A stretch of 64,000 nucleotides of DNA from the NCBI RefSeq assembly GCF_046298265.1, contig NZ_JBKAHK010000003.1:186001-250000 (forward strand), in the 5' to 3' direction. Position numbers and translations under genes: made by a program. This DNA is from Gillisia xinjiangensis (GTDB lineage: Bacteria > Bacteroidota > Bacteroidia > Flavobacteriales > Flavobacteriaceae). The notes under the pieces are model-generated. The model was not told where the DNA came from and made no database searches. It saw nothing but the letters and a program-made list of their open reading frames with translations. How positions within the stretch are numbered: position 1 is the first letter of the stretch; each line of letters begins with the position of its first letter. This document shows, piece by piece, positions 26,971 through 34,868 of this stretch.

Positions 26971-29696
26971 TGTTTATTTTTTAAAAAACCCCTCAATACA
27001 TATTGCAGGATCCCCCCATGTTGATAATACGCAATTTCTATATCTGAATCCAGCCTGGCTTTTAATTCAAATTCAATTTTCTCTCCGCTTTCCTTTATAG
27101 CACTCACTTTTATCATTTTCCCTGGGATCCACTTTTGGGCAATACCTGTTAGGGTGAAGCTTTCCTTTCCGGTAAGACCAAGTTGATCCGCATTTTGGCC
27201 AGGAATAAATTCCAGGGGCAAAACTCCCATCTGCACCAGATTACTACGGTGAATACGCTCAAAACTATCGGCTATCACTGCTTTTATTCCCAATAGGCTT
27301 GTTCCTTTTGCAGCCCAGTCCCTTGAGGATCCACTCCCGTATTCTTTTCCGGCTATTACAATTAAAGGAGTTTTGGTTTCAGCATATTTCATCGCGGTTT
27401 CAAAAACACTGGCCGTTTCCCCGGATGGCAAATGAATAGAATATCCTCCTACCTTATCGGTTAATTGATTCTTTATACGAACATTGGCGAAGGTACCCCG
27501 CATCATAACTTCGTGGTTTCCACGCCTTGAACCATAGGAATTAAAATCTTTGGGATCAACTCCTTTGCTGATAAGATATTTCCCGGCGGCTGAAGTTTCA
27601 CTGAAAGCTCCTGCAGGTGAAATATGATCTGTAGTAATGGAATTTCCCAGAAATAAAAGAACGCGTGCATCCCTGATATCGCTAAAATCATCAGGATCTT
27701 CACTCAAGTCTATAAAAAATGGAGCTTCTTTTATATAGGTGGAAGTATCTTCCCAGCGATATTCGGTTCCTGTGGGGGCTTCCAGTTCTTGCCAGTCCTC
27801 TTCCCCTTCAAAAATGACATCGTACACATTTTTAAAATCTTCCACCCTCATACACTCATGAATGGTTTTATTGATCTCTTCCTGAGATGGCCAGATATCC
27901 TTTAAATAAACCGGTTTTCCGTTTGGATCATAGCCAAGAGGATCGTTTAACAAATCTATATCTACCCTTCCCACCAATGCATACGCCACCACGAGCATAG
28001 GCGACATTAAAAAGTTCATTTTCACCTGAGAATGGACCCGGGCTTCAAAGTTCCGGTTTCCGGAAAGCACCGATGCAACCACAAGTTCATTTTCGTCTAC
28101 TGCTTCCGCAATGTAGGGCGGCAAAGGGCCGCTATTGCCAATACAGGAAGTACATCCATAGCCAACAGTGTGAAAGCGAAGGGCGTCAAGATCTTCAGAA
28201 AGACCCGATCTGTTTAAATAATTTGTTACAACTTTTGAACCGGGAGCCAGGCTGGTTTTTACCCATGATTTAGTTCTTAGCCCACGCTGAAGTGCTTTCC
28301 TGGCAACCAGGCCAGCTCCTACCATCACAGTAGGATTTGAGGTGTTGGTGCAACTGGTGATAGCTGCAATAACAATACTTCCGTCACTCAGTTTAAAGTC
28401 GGCGTTTTTAAATTTAACTTTAACCGATCTTAAGCCATCTTTATCGATCTCCGCCTTTTCTCCGGAATGCTTTTCAGAAGGGGTGAATTCGGTACCGCTT
28501 CCTCCTTCTTCCAACCATCTATGCTCCTGCCGTTCCTCCATTGGAATATACCTTCTTGAGAATTCTTCATGTAAAATTCCTGAGAATTTTTTGTTTAAAT
28601 CCTTTACCAGGATCTTATCCTGCGGGCGTTTAGGCCCTGAAACGGTTGGCTCAAGCGAGCTTAGATCCAGTTCTACAATCTCGCTGTATTCTATATCTTC
28701 CTTTCCGGTACGCCACATTAGGTTTTCTTTACAATATTCCTTTACAAGCTCAATTTGTTCTGAAGGCCTGTTGGTGCGTTTCATATAATCCAGCGTTTGA
28801 TCATCTATAGGAAAATAGGTTACGGTACAGCCAAATTCAGGTGACATATTGGAGATAGTAGCACGATCTGTAACCGTTAAGAAATCCAGGGCATCGCCAA
28901 AAACCTCGACGAATTTCCCCACTACGCCCACTTTTCGTAGTAGTTCTGTAATAGTAAGCACCATATCTGTAGCGGTACAACCTTCCGGGATTTTTCCGGA
29001 TAATTTTAAGCCTACAACCTTAGGACAAGTAAAATAAACAGGTTGTCCCAGCATCGCTGCTTCTGCTTCTATTCCTCCAACACCCCAACCTAAAACACCA
29101 ATTCCGTTAACCATGGGCGTGTGGGAATCCAGGCCAACAAGGGAATCGGGGAAAGCCCAGCCATCTCTTTCTATAACTCCTTTAGCTAGATATTCAAGAT
29201 TTACCTGATGGCAAATCCCCATCCCCGGCGGAACCACCGTAAAATTGCTTAGGCCAGATTGCCCCCATTTCAGCAATTTATAACGTTCTGAATTTCGTTC
29301 ATATTCTCTCTCTACATTTTTTTCTTTGGAATAATTTGTTCCGAAGAAATCCACCTGAACAGAATGGTCGATAATAAGATCTACGGGAATTACCGGGTTT
29401 ATCTTGCTACCATCACCACCTTTACGGATAACCTCCCCACGCAGCGAAGTAATATCTACCACCGCAGGAACTCCTGTAAAATCCTGCATTAAAATACGGG
29501 CAGGTTTAAATGGAATCTCCTTGTCTACCCCTTCCGCTTTCCAGTTCTTCAAAGTTTCCAGATGTTCATCAGTAATCGCAAAACCATCATGGTTCCTCAA
29601 TGCGTTTTCAAGTAATATTCGAATTGAAAATGGAAGTCGTTTTACATTAACGTCTTCGCTTTCAAGATTTTTTAGGGATGCTATTTTCTGTTTCAT
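26967..29696 (-). CDS. acnA: Aconitate hydratase A
   Basis: The protein has 909 residues, full length for the AcnA/IRP1 class. It isomerises citrate to isocitrate through a 4Fe-4S cluster in the TCA cycle. The cluster cysteines are in AITSCTNTSNP and GYGCTSCIGNSGP; the swivel domain near 740-800 has NYGSRRG-like (SYGSRRGNHEVMMRGTFAN) and KEYGSGSSRDWAAKGTSLLG. It is transcribed away from an Rrf2 regulator gene, with a short palindrome in between. That pairing fits an enzyme whose cluster is oxidant- and NO-sensitive. The stop codon falls in repeat copy C1. Confidence 0.96.
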   Translation of the reverse strand: MKQKIASLKNLESEDVNVKRLPFSIRILLENALRNHDGFAITDEHLETLKNWKAEGVDKEIPFKPARILMQDFTGVPAVVDITSLRGEVIRKGGDGSKINPVIPVDLIIDHSVQVDFFGTNYSKEKNVEREYERNSERYKLLKWGQSGLSNFTVVPPGMGICHQVNLEYLAKGVIERDGWAFPDSLVGLDSHTPMVNGIGVLGWGVGGIEAEAAMLGQPVYFTCPKVVGLKLSGKIPEGCTATDMVLTITELLRKVGVVGKFVEVFGDALDFLTVTDRATISNMSPEFGCTVTYFPIDDQTLDYMKRTNRPSEQIELVKEYCKENLMWRTGKEDIEYSEIVELDLSSLEPTVSGPKRPQDKILVKDLNKKFSGILHEEFSRRYIPMEERQEHRWLEEGGSGTEFTPSEKHSGEKAEIDKDGLRSVKVKFKNADFKLSDGSIVIAAITSCTNTSNPTVMVGAGLVARKALQRGLRTKSWVKTSLAPGSKVVTNYLNRSGLSEDLDALRFHTVGYGCTSCIGNSGPLPPYIAEAVDENELVVASVLSGNRNFEARVHSQVKMNFLMSPMLVVAYALVGRVDIDLLNDPLGYDPNGKPVYLKDIWPSQEEINKTIHECMRVEDFKNVYDVIFEGEEDWQELEAPTGTEYRWEDTSTYIKEAPFFIDLSEDPDDFSDIRDARVLLFLGNSITTDHISPAGAFSETSAAGKYLISKGVDPKDFNSYGSRRGNHEVMMRGTFANVRIKNQLTDKVGGYSIHLPSGETASVFETAMKYAETKTPLIVIAGKEYGSGSSRDWAAKGTSLLGIKAVIADSFERIHRSNLVQMGVLPLEFIPGQNADQLGLTGKESFTLTGIAQKWIPGKMIKVSAIKESGEKIEFELKARLDSDIEIAYYQHGGILQYVLRGFLKNKQ

Positions 29697-29822
29697 AATG
29701 GAAGTTTTTTTGAAGTATTGGCAAAAGTTTTCAGTGAATCCTAAAGATAACTTTTATAATTTTCAGGGACTTGCCTTTTAAAAAAGAATTAACCTTCTTC
29801 AAATGCTTTGTAATTCAGAATA

Positions 29823-29834
29823 TGACAACTGTCA
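29823..29834. promoter_or_regulatory. Palindrome between acnA and the rrf2 gene
   Basis: TGACA-AC-TGTCA is a perfect 5-bp inverted repeat 77 bases upstream of the Rrf2 start and 127 bases upstream of acnA. It could be an operator; a site this short may also be chance. Confidence 0.3.
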
Positions 29835-29861
29835 CCTGAACTGCTTTTAATTCAGATATAA

Positions 29862-29894
29862 TTGTCCTATTAAGGAATTATCTTCTTATATTTG
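29862..29894 (+). promoter_or_regulatory. Flavobacterial promoter of the Rrf2 regulator gene
   Basis: TTG at 29862-29864, 22 bases, TATATTTG at 29887-29894, then ATG at 29911. It matches the phylum consensus. Confidence 0.6.
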
Positions 29895-29910
29895 CTGAAA
29901 TAAAGAAGAA

Positions 29911-30345
29911 ATGTTTTCAAAAGCATGCGAATACGGAATTAGAGCTACTATTTATATAGCGATGCAATCCTTGCAGGGAAACAGGGTTAACCTGAAGGAT
30001 ATCTCTACGGAGATTGATTCTCCCGTAGCTTTTACAGCAAAAATCCTTCAACAACTTGCAAAAAATGATATTATCAAATCTGTAAAAGGACCTACAGGAG
30101 GATTTCAAATCGATAAAAAAGATATAGACTCCATTAAATTGATTCATATTGTGACCGCAATTGATGGTGATAAAATATTCAACGGATGTGGATTAGGTTT
30201 AAAAGAATGCAATGAAGATTTGCCCTGTCCTGTGCATTTTCAGTTTAAGGAAATACGGGATAACCTGAAAAAGATGTCCAGTGAAACAAGTATTTATGAA
30301 TTAGCCACGGGACTGGAAGTTGGACTTACTTTTTTAAAAAGATAA
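29911..30345 (+). CDS. Rrf2-family regulator, NsrR/IscR-like with three cysteines
   Basis: The protein has 144 residues. The N-terminal winged helix shows CEYGIRATIYIA, DSPVAFTAKILQQLAKNDII and VKGPTGGFQI, the standard Rrf2 pattern. Residues about 95-110 carry three cysteines, CGLGLKECNEDLPC (C-x6-C-x5-C), close to the cluster-binding spacing of NsrR and IscR. Clear promoter upstream. The next gene on the same strand is Ric, the repair protein for NO-damaged Fe-S clusters, with a perfect palindrome between them. Together these support an NO- or Fe-S-sensing repressor of ric; the effector is inference. Confidence 0.88.
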   Translation: MFSKACEYGIRATIYIAMQSLQGNRVNLKDISTEIDSPVAFTAKILQQLAKNDIIKSVKGPTGGFQIDKKDIDSIKLIHIVTAIDGDKIFNGCGLGLKECNEDLPCPVHFQFKEIRDNLKKMSSETSIYELATGLEVGLTFLKR

Positions 30346-30374
30346 AAAAATTTAACCAAATAAAAGATAAAAAG

Positions 30375-30395
30375 GTATTAATATCTTATTAATAC
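30375..30395. promoter_or_regulatory. Perfect palindrome upstream of ric (candidate NsrR-type operator)
   Basis: GTATTAAT-ATCTT-ATTAATAC is an 8-bp perfect inverted repeat with a five-base spacer. It lies 30 bases after the Rrf2 stop and 107 bases before the ric start codon. Size and AT-rich character resemble Rrf2-family operators. Confidence 0.55.
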
Positions 30396-30501
30396 AAGGA
30401 ACTTGATGTACAATCAAATTTTATAAAAACCCTTTTAAAATCTCCCGGGGTTCTGATTTTAGGGAGGTAAATATCAAATTAAACGTTTAAAATTTATAAT
30501 T

Positions 30502-31227
30502 ATGACAATTACAAAAGAAAAAATCGTTGGAGAACTGGTAGCTGAAGATTACAGAACAGCTCAAATTTTTAAAAATCATAAGATTGATTTTTGCTGCAAT
30601 GGAAATCGAAGTATTGAAACAGTTTGCGAAACAGGAAGTATTCCTCTGGATACACTCCTGGACGAAATTGCAACTTTGCAGAAGGCGAACACCGACAGTG
30701 CAAACGATTATAAAACCTGGCCTTTGGATTTACTCGCCGATTATATCATTAAGAAACATCACAGGTATGTAGCAACACGATCTTCAGAAATAGTTCCTTA
30801 CCTGGAAAAATTATGCAAGGTTCATGGCGAAAGGCATAATGAATTATTTACCATAAATGAAGAATTTAAGGCATCTGTTGGTGAGCTTGCGGCGCATATG
30901 AAAAAAGAGGAATTGATCCTTTTTCCTTTCATAAAGAAAATGGTGGAAGCAAAAGAGGAGGGGAAAGAAATTCCGCTTCCAAACTTTGGAACAGTAGAAA
31001 ATCCGGTTGAAATGATGAAAGAGGAACACGATGTTGAAGGAGAACGTTTCCGTAAAATTGCCGGTTTGACCAATAATTACCAGGTTCCTGCCGATGCCTG
31101 TAACACTTACCGGGTCACCTTCTCACTGTTAAAAGAATTTGAAGAAGACCTGCAATTGCATATACACCTGGAAAATAACATTCTATTTCCCAAGGCCATA
31201 GCACTTGAAAAGGAATTAAGAAGTTAG
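30502..31227 (+). CDS. ric: Iron-sulfur cluster repair di-iron protein
   Basis: The protein has 241 residues; also known as YtfE or ScdA. The N-terminal DUF542 domain holds the cysteine motif IDFCCNGNRSIETVC (about residues 32-46). The rest is a hemerythrin-like four-helix bundle with the metal ligands in KKHHRYV, HGERHNE, HMKKEELILFPF, EEHDVEGE and HIHLENNILFPK. It repairs Fe-S clusters damaged by nitric oxide or peroxide in the cytoplasm. A long 5' leader with GGGAGG at 30460 and a palindrome near 30385 suggest repression by the adjacent Rrf2 protein. Followed by a strong terminator. Confidence 0.95.
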   Translation: MTITKEKIVGELVAEDYRTAQIFKNHKIDFCCNGNRSIETVCETGSIPLDTLLDEIATLQKANTDSANDYKTWPLDLLADYIIKKHHRYVATRSSEIVPYLEKLCKVHGERHNELFTINEEFKASVGELAAHMKKEELILFPFIKKMVEAKEEGKEIPLPNFGTVENPVEMMKEEHDVEGERFRKIAGLTNNYQVPADACNTYRVTFSLLKEFEEDLQLHIHLENNILFPKAIALEKELRS

Positions 31228-31234
31228 TACCTGC

Positions 31235-31275
31235 AATATGTGAGGGTTTAAAACATCCTCACATATTACTTTTTA
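31235..31275 (+). terminator. Terminator of the ric transcript
   Basis: AATATGTGAGG and CCTCACATATT form an 11-bp perfect stem around an 11-base loop, followed by ACTTTTTAC. It starts eight bases after the ric stop codon. Confidence 0.85.
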
Positions 31276-31312
31276 CAAACTTTAAGCTCCAACTTCCCGG
31301 AAACGCATATTT

Positions 31313-31394
31313 TTCCCTCATTGATGGTTTAATTCCGCGAGGCTTAAGAATCATTCAGGCGGGCCTGCCTGGGAATTTTTAAAATTAAAAATCA
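31313..31394 (-). repeat. Family A dispersed repeat, copy A6
   Basis: Reverse-oriented short copy: CCCTCATTGATGGTTTAATT, CGCGAGGCTTAAG, CAGGCGGGCCTGCCTGG, then AATTTTTAAAATTAAAAATC. It abuts family C copy C2, so two repeat families are directly joined here. Confidence 0.65.
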
Positions 31395-31395
31395 T

Positions 31396-31636
31396 AGTTG
31401 TCCGGTAAACATTTTTGTTAAAGCCGAAACCAAGGTTCCATTGGGCTTTCCAATGAGGTTTTTAAAAACAGAATCTGTCTTTATAAATTTTTTAAATCAT
31501 ACTGATAATTAAAGTGTTCTAAAAAATAGGGATTATAACTAAATGTTTATCCATTAATTAAACTTAAGTCTTATTTCTTGATTCTTACAGTTACGTCAAA
31601 GGCGGAACGATCTTGATTCTATACCGGAAATTACTG
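31396..31636 (+). repeat. Family C dispersed repeat, copy C2 (uninterrupted)
   Basis: This is the longest contiguous copy: TTGTCCGGTAAACATTTTTG, CCAATGAGGTTTTTAA, AGTGTTCTAAAAAATAG, ATAACTAAATGTTTATCC, TTCTTGATTCTTACAGTTAC and GGCGGAACGATCTTGATTC in order. It ends 29 bases before the hemerythrin gene start and may carry its transcription signals. Confidence 0.75.
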
Positions 31637-31665
31637 ATTAAAAATATGATTTAACACCCAGAAAA

Positions 31666-32151
31666 ATGTTCCCTAAGATAATAAAAATGAAAGAACCAAA
31701 ACCATTAAAAAGAGATAAAGCCCTTCAGCCTGTAAGCCATGACCATCATCACGGACTATTGCTTTGCTGGAAAATAAGAACAGGGATAAGCAAAAATATA
31801 CCTCCGGAGCGTATGAAAAATTATACCGATTGGTTTTTCAAAACCCATTTAATCCCTCATTTTGAACTGGAAGAATCTGTCATGTTTCCCATTTTAGGCA
31901 ATGATCACGACTTGATAAAAAAAGCCCTGGCAGAGCATCGCAGATTAAAACGACTTTTTGAAGCCGAATTTGACCTTATTAAAAATTTGAGCCTCATAGA
32001 AGAAGAACTGGAACAACACATCCGGTTTGAAGAACGTATATTATTCAGGGAAATCCAGAAACTGGCGACTGCTGAAGAATTGGAACTGGTTGAACAAAAA
32101 CACACCAACGAGAAATTTCTTGACAATACCGAAGATGAATTCTGGAAATAG
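31666..32151 (+). CDS. Hemerythrin-domain protein
   Basis: The protein has 161 residues from ATG 31666; ATG 31687 (MKEPKPLKRDK) is equally possible. It is a four-helix hemerythrin-like bundle with the iron ligands in SHDHHHGLLLCWKI, THLIPHFELEESVMFP, LAEHRRLKRLF and LEQHIRFEERILFREIQ. The two HxxxE-type helices are complete, so a di-iron site is likely. It could bind oxygen or NO, or store iron. Its place between ric and hemN fits a nitrosative or low-oxygen stress group, though it is a separate transcription unit. Confidence 0.88.
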   Translation: MFPKIIKMKEPKPLKRDKALQPVSHDHHHGLLLCWKIRTGISKNIPPERMKNYTDWFFKTHLIPHFELEESVMFPILGNDHDLIKKALAEHRRLKRLFEAEFDLIKNLSLIEEELEQHIRFEERILFREIQKLATAEELELVEQKHTNEKFLDNTEDEFWK

Positions 32152-32239
32152 GATTAATTGAGTTTGACCCCTTCTTTTAGGTTTAGAAATTCACTTCATT
32201 AAATCACCACGCACGGGGGAACCATTGGTTGCATAAATT

Positions 32240-33610
32240 CTAGATTGTCATAGAAAATATACGGGTTTTTGGCTGATTCCTTATCAAACGAAGATCAAAT
32301 GCCATACAAACATTTCTCACGAACGGCCGGGCGTCTTCCTTCAATTTCAATGAGTTGGCAGTAATTTCCACCAGGTTATCCTGCTCCATCTCGGCTAATT
32401 GCTCTAAACAAGCTTCCAGCTCTGGAAATTTCATTTCATCACTCTCCCAGGAGGTTTCAAAATTACACATGATATTCAGGATATGCTTTCTTATTACCAG
32501 ATCTTCCCCGGTTAAAAAGTGTCCCCTTAAAAGCGGTAATTCTCCTTGGTTTACCAATGCTGAATATTCCTCCACACTTTTTACATTTTGCGCAAAACTG
32601 TACCAGGAATCGCCAATTGCACTCATTCCAAGTCCAATCATGAGCTGTGTTTTACTGGCAGAATATCCCATAAAATTTCGATGAAGTTTTTCATCCTTCA
32701 TCGCCTTATACATAGAGTCTGTTTTTAGGGCAAAATGATCCATCCCTATTTCAACGTACCCAGATTCGGTTAAAAGACTTTTTCCTGTTTCATATAAAAG
32801 TCGTTTTTCTTCAGCAGTCGGAAGATCTTTTTCGTCATATCCCCGCTGCCCTACTCCTTTAATCCACGGTACATGGGCATAACTATAAAAAGCGATCCTG
32901 TCTGGTTTTAACTGATTGGTTTTTTCAATAGTATCAATAATGCATTCCTTGGTTTGATGTGGTAAACCAAAAATAAGATCGTGACTTACGGAAGTATATC
33001 CTATTTTTCTGGAAGCTTCAGTTACTGCCTTCACATTGCTGAAAGGCTGAATTCTGTTGATGGTTTGCTGAACCTTAAGATTGTAATCCTGCACCCCAAA
33101 ACTGCTTCTTTTAAAACCAAGATCAAATAGAGTTTGCTGATGTAAATCTGAAGTATTATTTGGGTGGCCCTCAAAACTAAATTCGGCATCCAAATGCCGC
33201 TCAGCTTTTTCAAAGATCCCATCGATAAGCTTTTTAAGATTTTCAGGACTAAAAAACGTGGGTGTTCCACCTCCTAAATGGATTTCCTTTATTTTTGGTT
33301 TTTCGCTTAAGATCTCACAGTAAAGGTTCCATTCCTTGAGAACGGTATCTATATATGGTTCTTCAACGCTGTGCCTTTTGGTGATGCGTTTATGGCAGCC
33401 ACAAAAAGTACAAAGGTTTTCACAAAAAGGTAAATGTATATAAAGACTAATCCCCTCTTCCTGATTGCTTTCCTCAAAAGACCTTTTAAGGGTGGCAATC
33501 CAGTTATTTGTAGTTATTCCATCTTCATCCCAAAACGGAACCGTGGGGTAACTGGTATACCTGGGACCGGGGATATTATATTTTTGGATAAGACTTTTTT
33601 CGCTACTCAT
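32240..33610 (-). CDS. hemN: Oxygen-independent coproporphyrinogen III oxidase
   Basis: The protein has 456 residues. It is a radical-SAM enzyme that decarboxylates coproporphyrinogen III to protoporphyrinogen IX during haem synthesis without oxygen. Opening PGPRYTSYPTVPFW is a HemN hallmark; the cluster motif is CENLCTFCGC near residue 63, and the extra cysteine is kept. LHLGGGTPTFF (here IHLGGGTPTFF), QTINRIQP and the C-terminal DLRL/HemN domain are all present. HemW proteins lack the opening motif, so hemN is the better call. Single gene on the minus strand. Confidence 0.94.
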   Translation of the reverse strand: MSSEKSLIQKYNIPGPRYTSYPTVPFWDEDGITTNNWIATLKRSFEESNQEEGISLYIHLPFCENLCTFCGCHKRITKRHSVEEPYIDTVLKEWNLYCEILSEKPKIKEIHLGGGTPTFFSPENLKKLIDGIFEKAERHLDAEFSFEGHPNNTSDLHQQTLFDLGFKRSSFGVQDYNLKVQQTINRIQPFSNVKAVTEASRKIGYTSVSHDLIFGLPHQTKECIIDTIEKTNQLKPDRIAFYSYAHVPWIKGVGQRGYDEKDLPTAEEKRLLYETGKSLLTESGYVEIGMDHFALKTDSMYKAMKDEKLHRNFMGYSASKTQLMIGLGMSAIGDSWYSFAQNVKSVEEYSALVNQGELPLLRGHFLTGEDLVIRKHILNIMCNFETSWESDEMKFPELEACLEQLAEMEQDNLVEITANSLKLKEDARPFVRNVCMAFDLRLIRNQPKTRIFSMTI

Positions 33611-33660
33611 AGAACTGTATTAAAGATAAAATATTCAGATTGCAAATTTCCTAAATCTTA

Positions 33661-33885
33661 TCAGTTTTTTAAATGATGATGATCATATTTACCAAGAACT
33701 TTTAACCAAGTTTTATTGCCGTTATAGCCAACCTTGAATGCTCCGAATATTAGGAATTGATTGAACGGTTTTTTTACCCTAAGGCCTTTTCCAAAATAGT
33801 TATTATTGAATATTTTAGAGGCGAGCCAATTCCAGTATACGCCTTTTTTATTTTCAATTATTTTTTGTAAATAAGACTTGACATT
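33661..33885 (-). pseudogene. C-terminal fragment of an unidentified protein gene
   Basis: On the minus strand, 74 sense codons read SYLQKIIENKKGVYWNWLAS, then KIFNNNYFGKGLRVKKPFNQ, FLIFGAFKVGYNGNKTWLKV, LGKYDHHHLKN and a stop at 33661. The composition is protein-like (Trp, Tyr, Gly, balanced charge), but there is no start codon, and a TGA bounds it upstream at 33886-33888. The upstream end meets the promoter of the next rightward gene. It looks like the tail of a gene whose front was lost. No family recognised. Confidence 0.45.
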
Positions 33886-33906
33886 TCATTTATTTTATTA
33901 TTTTTG
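33878..33906 (+). promoter_or_regulatory. Flavobacterial promoter of the membrane protein/HTH pair
   Basis: TTG at 33878-33880, 18 bases, TATTTTTG at 33899-33906, ATG at 33949. It matches the consensus and lies at the cut end of the gene fragment 33661-33885. Confidence 0.6.
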
Positions 33907-33948
33907 TAAAGTAAACATTACATAAAGTCAACTATTAATTACATTAAG

Positions 33949-34341
33949 ATGAAAAAAGAACGAAAAAAAAATCTTTATCAACTTGCCGCATGGACCTGGA
34001 GTTGGTTGGCTACATTGGCAATAGCTTCCTTCGGGCCCAAGTATATTTGGGATGATCACACTGTTTTAACGGTTTTGGCAGTTTCGGTAAATTTTGCCAA
34101 TGGTATTTTAATGATTATAGCAAACAGGAACTTCTTCAATAATTTGGACGAGCTGGAACGCAAAATTCATTTAGAGTCTTTGGCTTTAACTTTAGGATTG
34201 GCTGTTGTTGTTGGGTTGTCTTATTCTTTGCTTGATGCTACCAACCTAATTGGTTATGATGCAGAAATAAGCAACTTGGTTTTATTCATTGGGGTAACCT
34301 ATTTATTTTGTGTTGCTGTAAATACAAGGAGATATTCATGA
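33949..34341 (+). CDS. Four-helix membrane protein paired with an HTH regulator
   Basis: The protein has 130 residues with four hydrophobic segments (about 12-28, 40-60, 80-98 and 108-125). After the second lies NNLDELERKIHLESLALTLG, a motif common in small membrane proteins encoded next to Xre-type regulators (DUF2178-like gene pairs). The stop codon overlaps the next start as ATGA, so translation is coupled. A plausible role is to sense a membrane signal and hold or modify the regulator; that is inference. No signal peptide. Confidence 0.75.
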   Translation: MKKERKKNLYQLAAWTWSWLATLAIASFGPKYIWDDHTVLTVLAVSVNFANGILMIIANRNFFNNLDELERKIHLESLALTLGLAVVVGLSYSLLDATNLIGYDAEISNLVLFIGVTYLFCVAVNTRRYS

Positions 34342-34535
34342 AAAACAAGTTAAAAGTGCTAAGGGCTGAATATAGCTATACCCAGGAAGATCTGGCTGAA
34401 ATTATTGGAGTTTCCCGTCAAACGATCAATGCCATTGAAAAGGAAAAATTTGATCCCGGCTTGCCAACTGCCTTCAGAATTTCAAAAGCCTTTAAGTTGC
34501 CCATAGAAGCCATTTTCTTTTTTGAGGAAAATTAA
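34338..34535 (+). CDS. Small Xre-type helix-turn-helix regulator
   Basis: The protein has 65 residues from ATG 34338, with AAGGAGAT placed nine bases upstream, an unusually good ribosome site for this phylum, which decides the start. The whole protein is one Cro/C1 domain: LRAEYSYTQEDLAEIIGVSR (helices 1-2), QTINAIEKEKFDPGLPTAFR (recognition helix onward), then ISKAFKLPIEAIFFFEEN. It overlaps the membrane protein gene by four bases. Such short regulators usually act on their own promoter and on nearby or distant membrane functions. Confidence 0.9.
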   Translation: MKNKLKVLRAEYSYTQEDLAEIIGVSRQTINAIEKEKFDPGLPTAFRISKAFKLPIEAIFFFEEN

Positions 34536-34707
34536 TAGAGGTTTCGCCAGGTTCCTATTTACCAATAGAGCAGAAAATAGCTGGATTTTCAAGATTATAC
34601 AAATTCATTTCGTTACGCGGGAATTCCACCGTCAAAATCACAAAACAATATGATTCAAAATAGCCAGGAAACTCAGAATTTTATTTTGAACCGGGGAAAC
34701 ATAAGGA

Positions 34708-34736
34708 CAACTTGATTTTTTGTAAAAATCAAGTTG
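34708..34736. terminator. 13-bp perfect hairpin in the gap behind the HTH gene
   Basis: CAACTTGATTTTT-TGT-AAAAATCAAGTTG is a perfect inverted repeat with a three-base loop. It lies 173 bases after the HTH stop and 133 bases before the DUF3365 gene. Termination in either direction is plausible; no long T-run follows. The rest of the 333-base gap shows nothing. Confidence 0.5.
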
Positions 34737-34868
34737 ATTAAAATGAATAAATAATTTAACCCCGGATAACGCAAATAAAAATACGCAGAGAAGACAAAAA
34801 AGATGAACTACAGCAACCTCTGTGAAAATTTAAATGTAAATTTAATCAGTAAAAAAAACTGAAATTAC

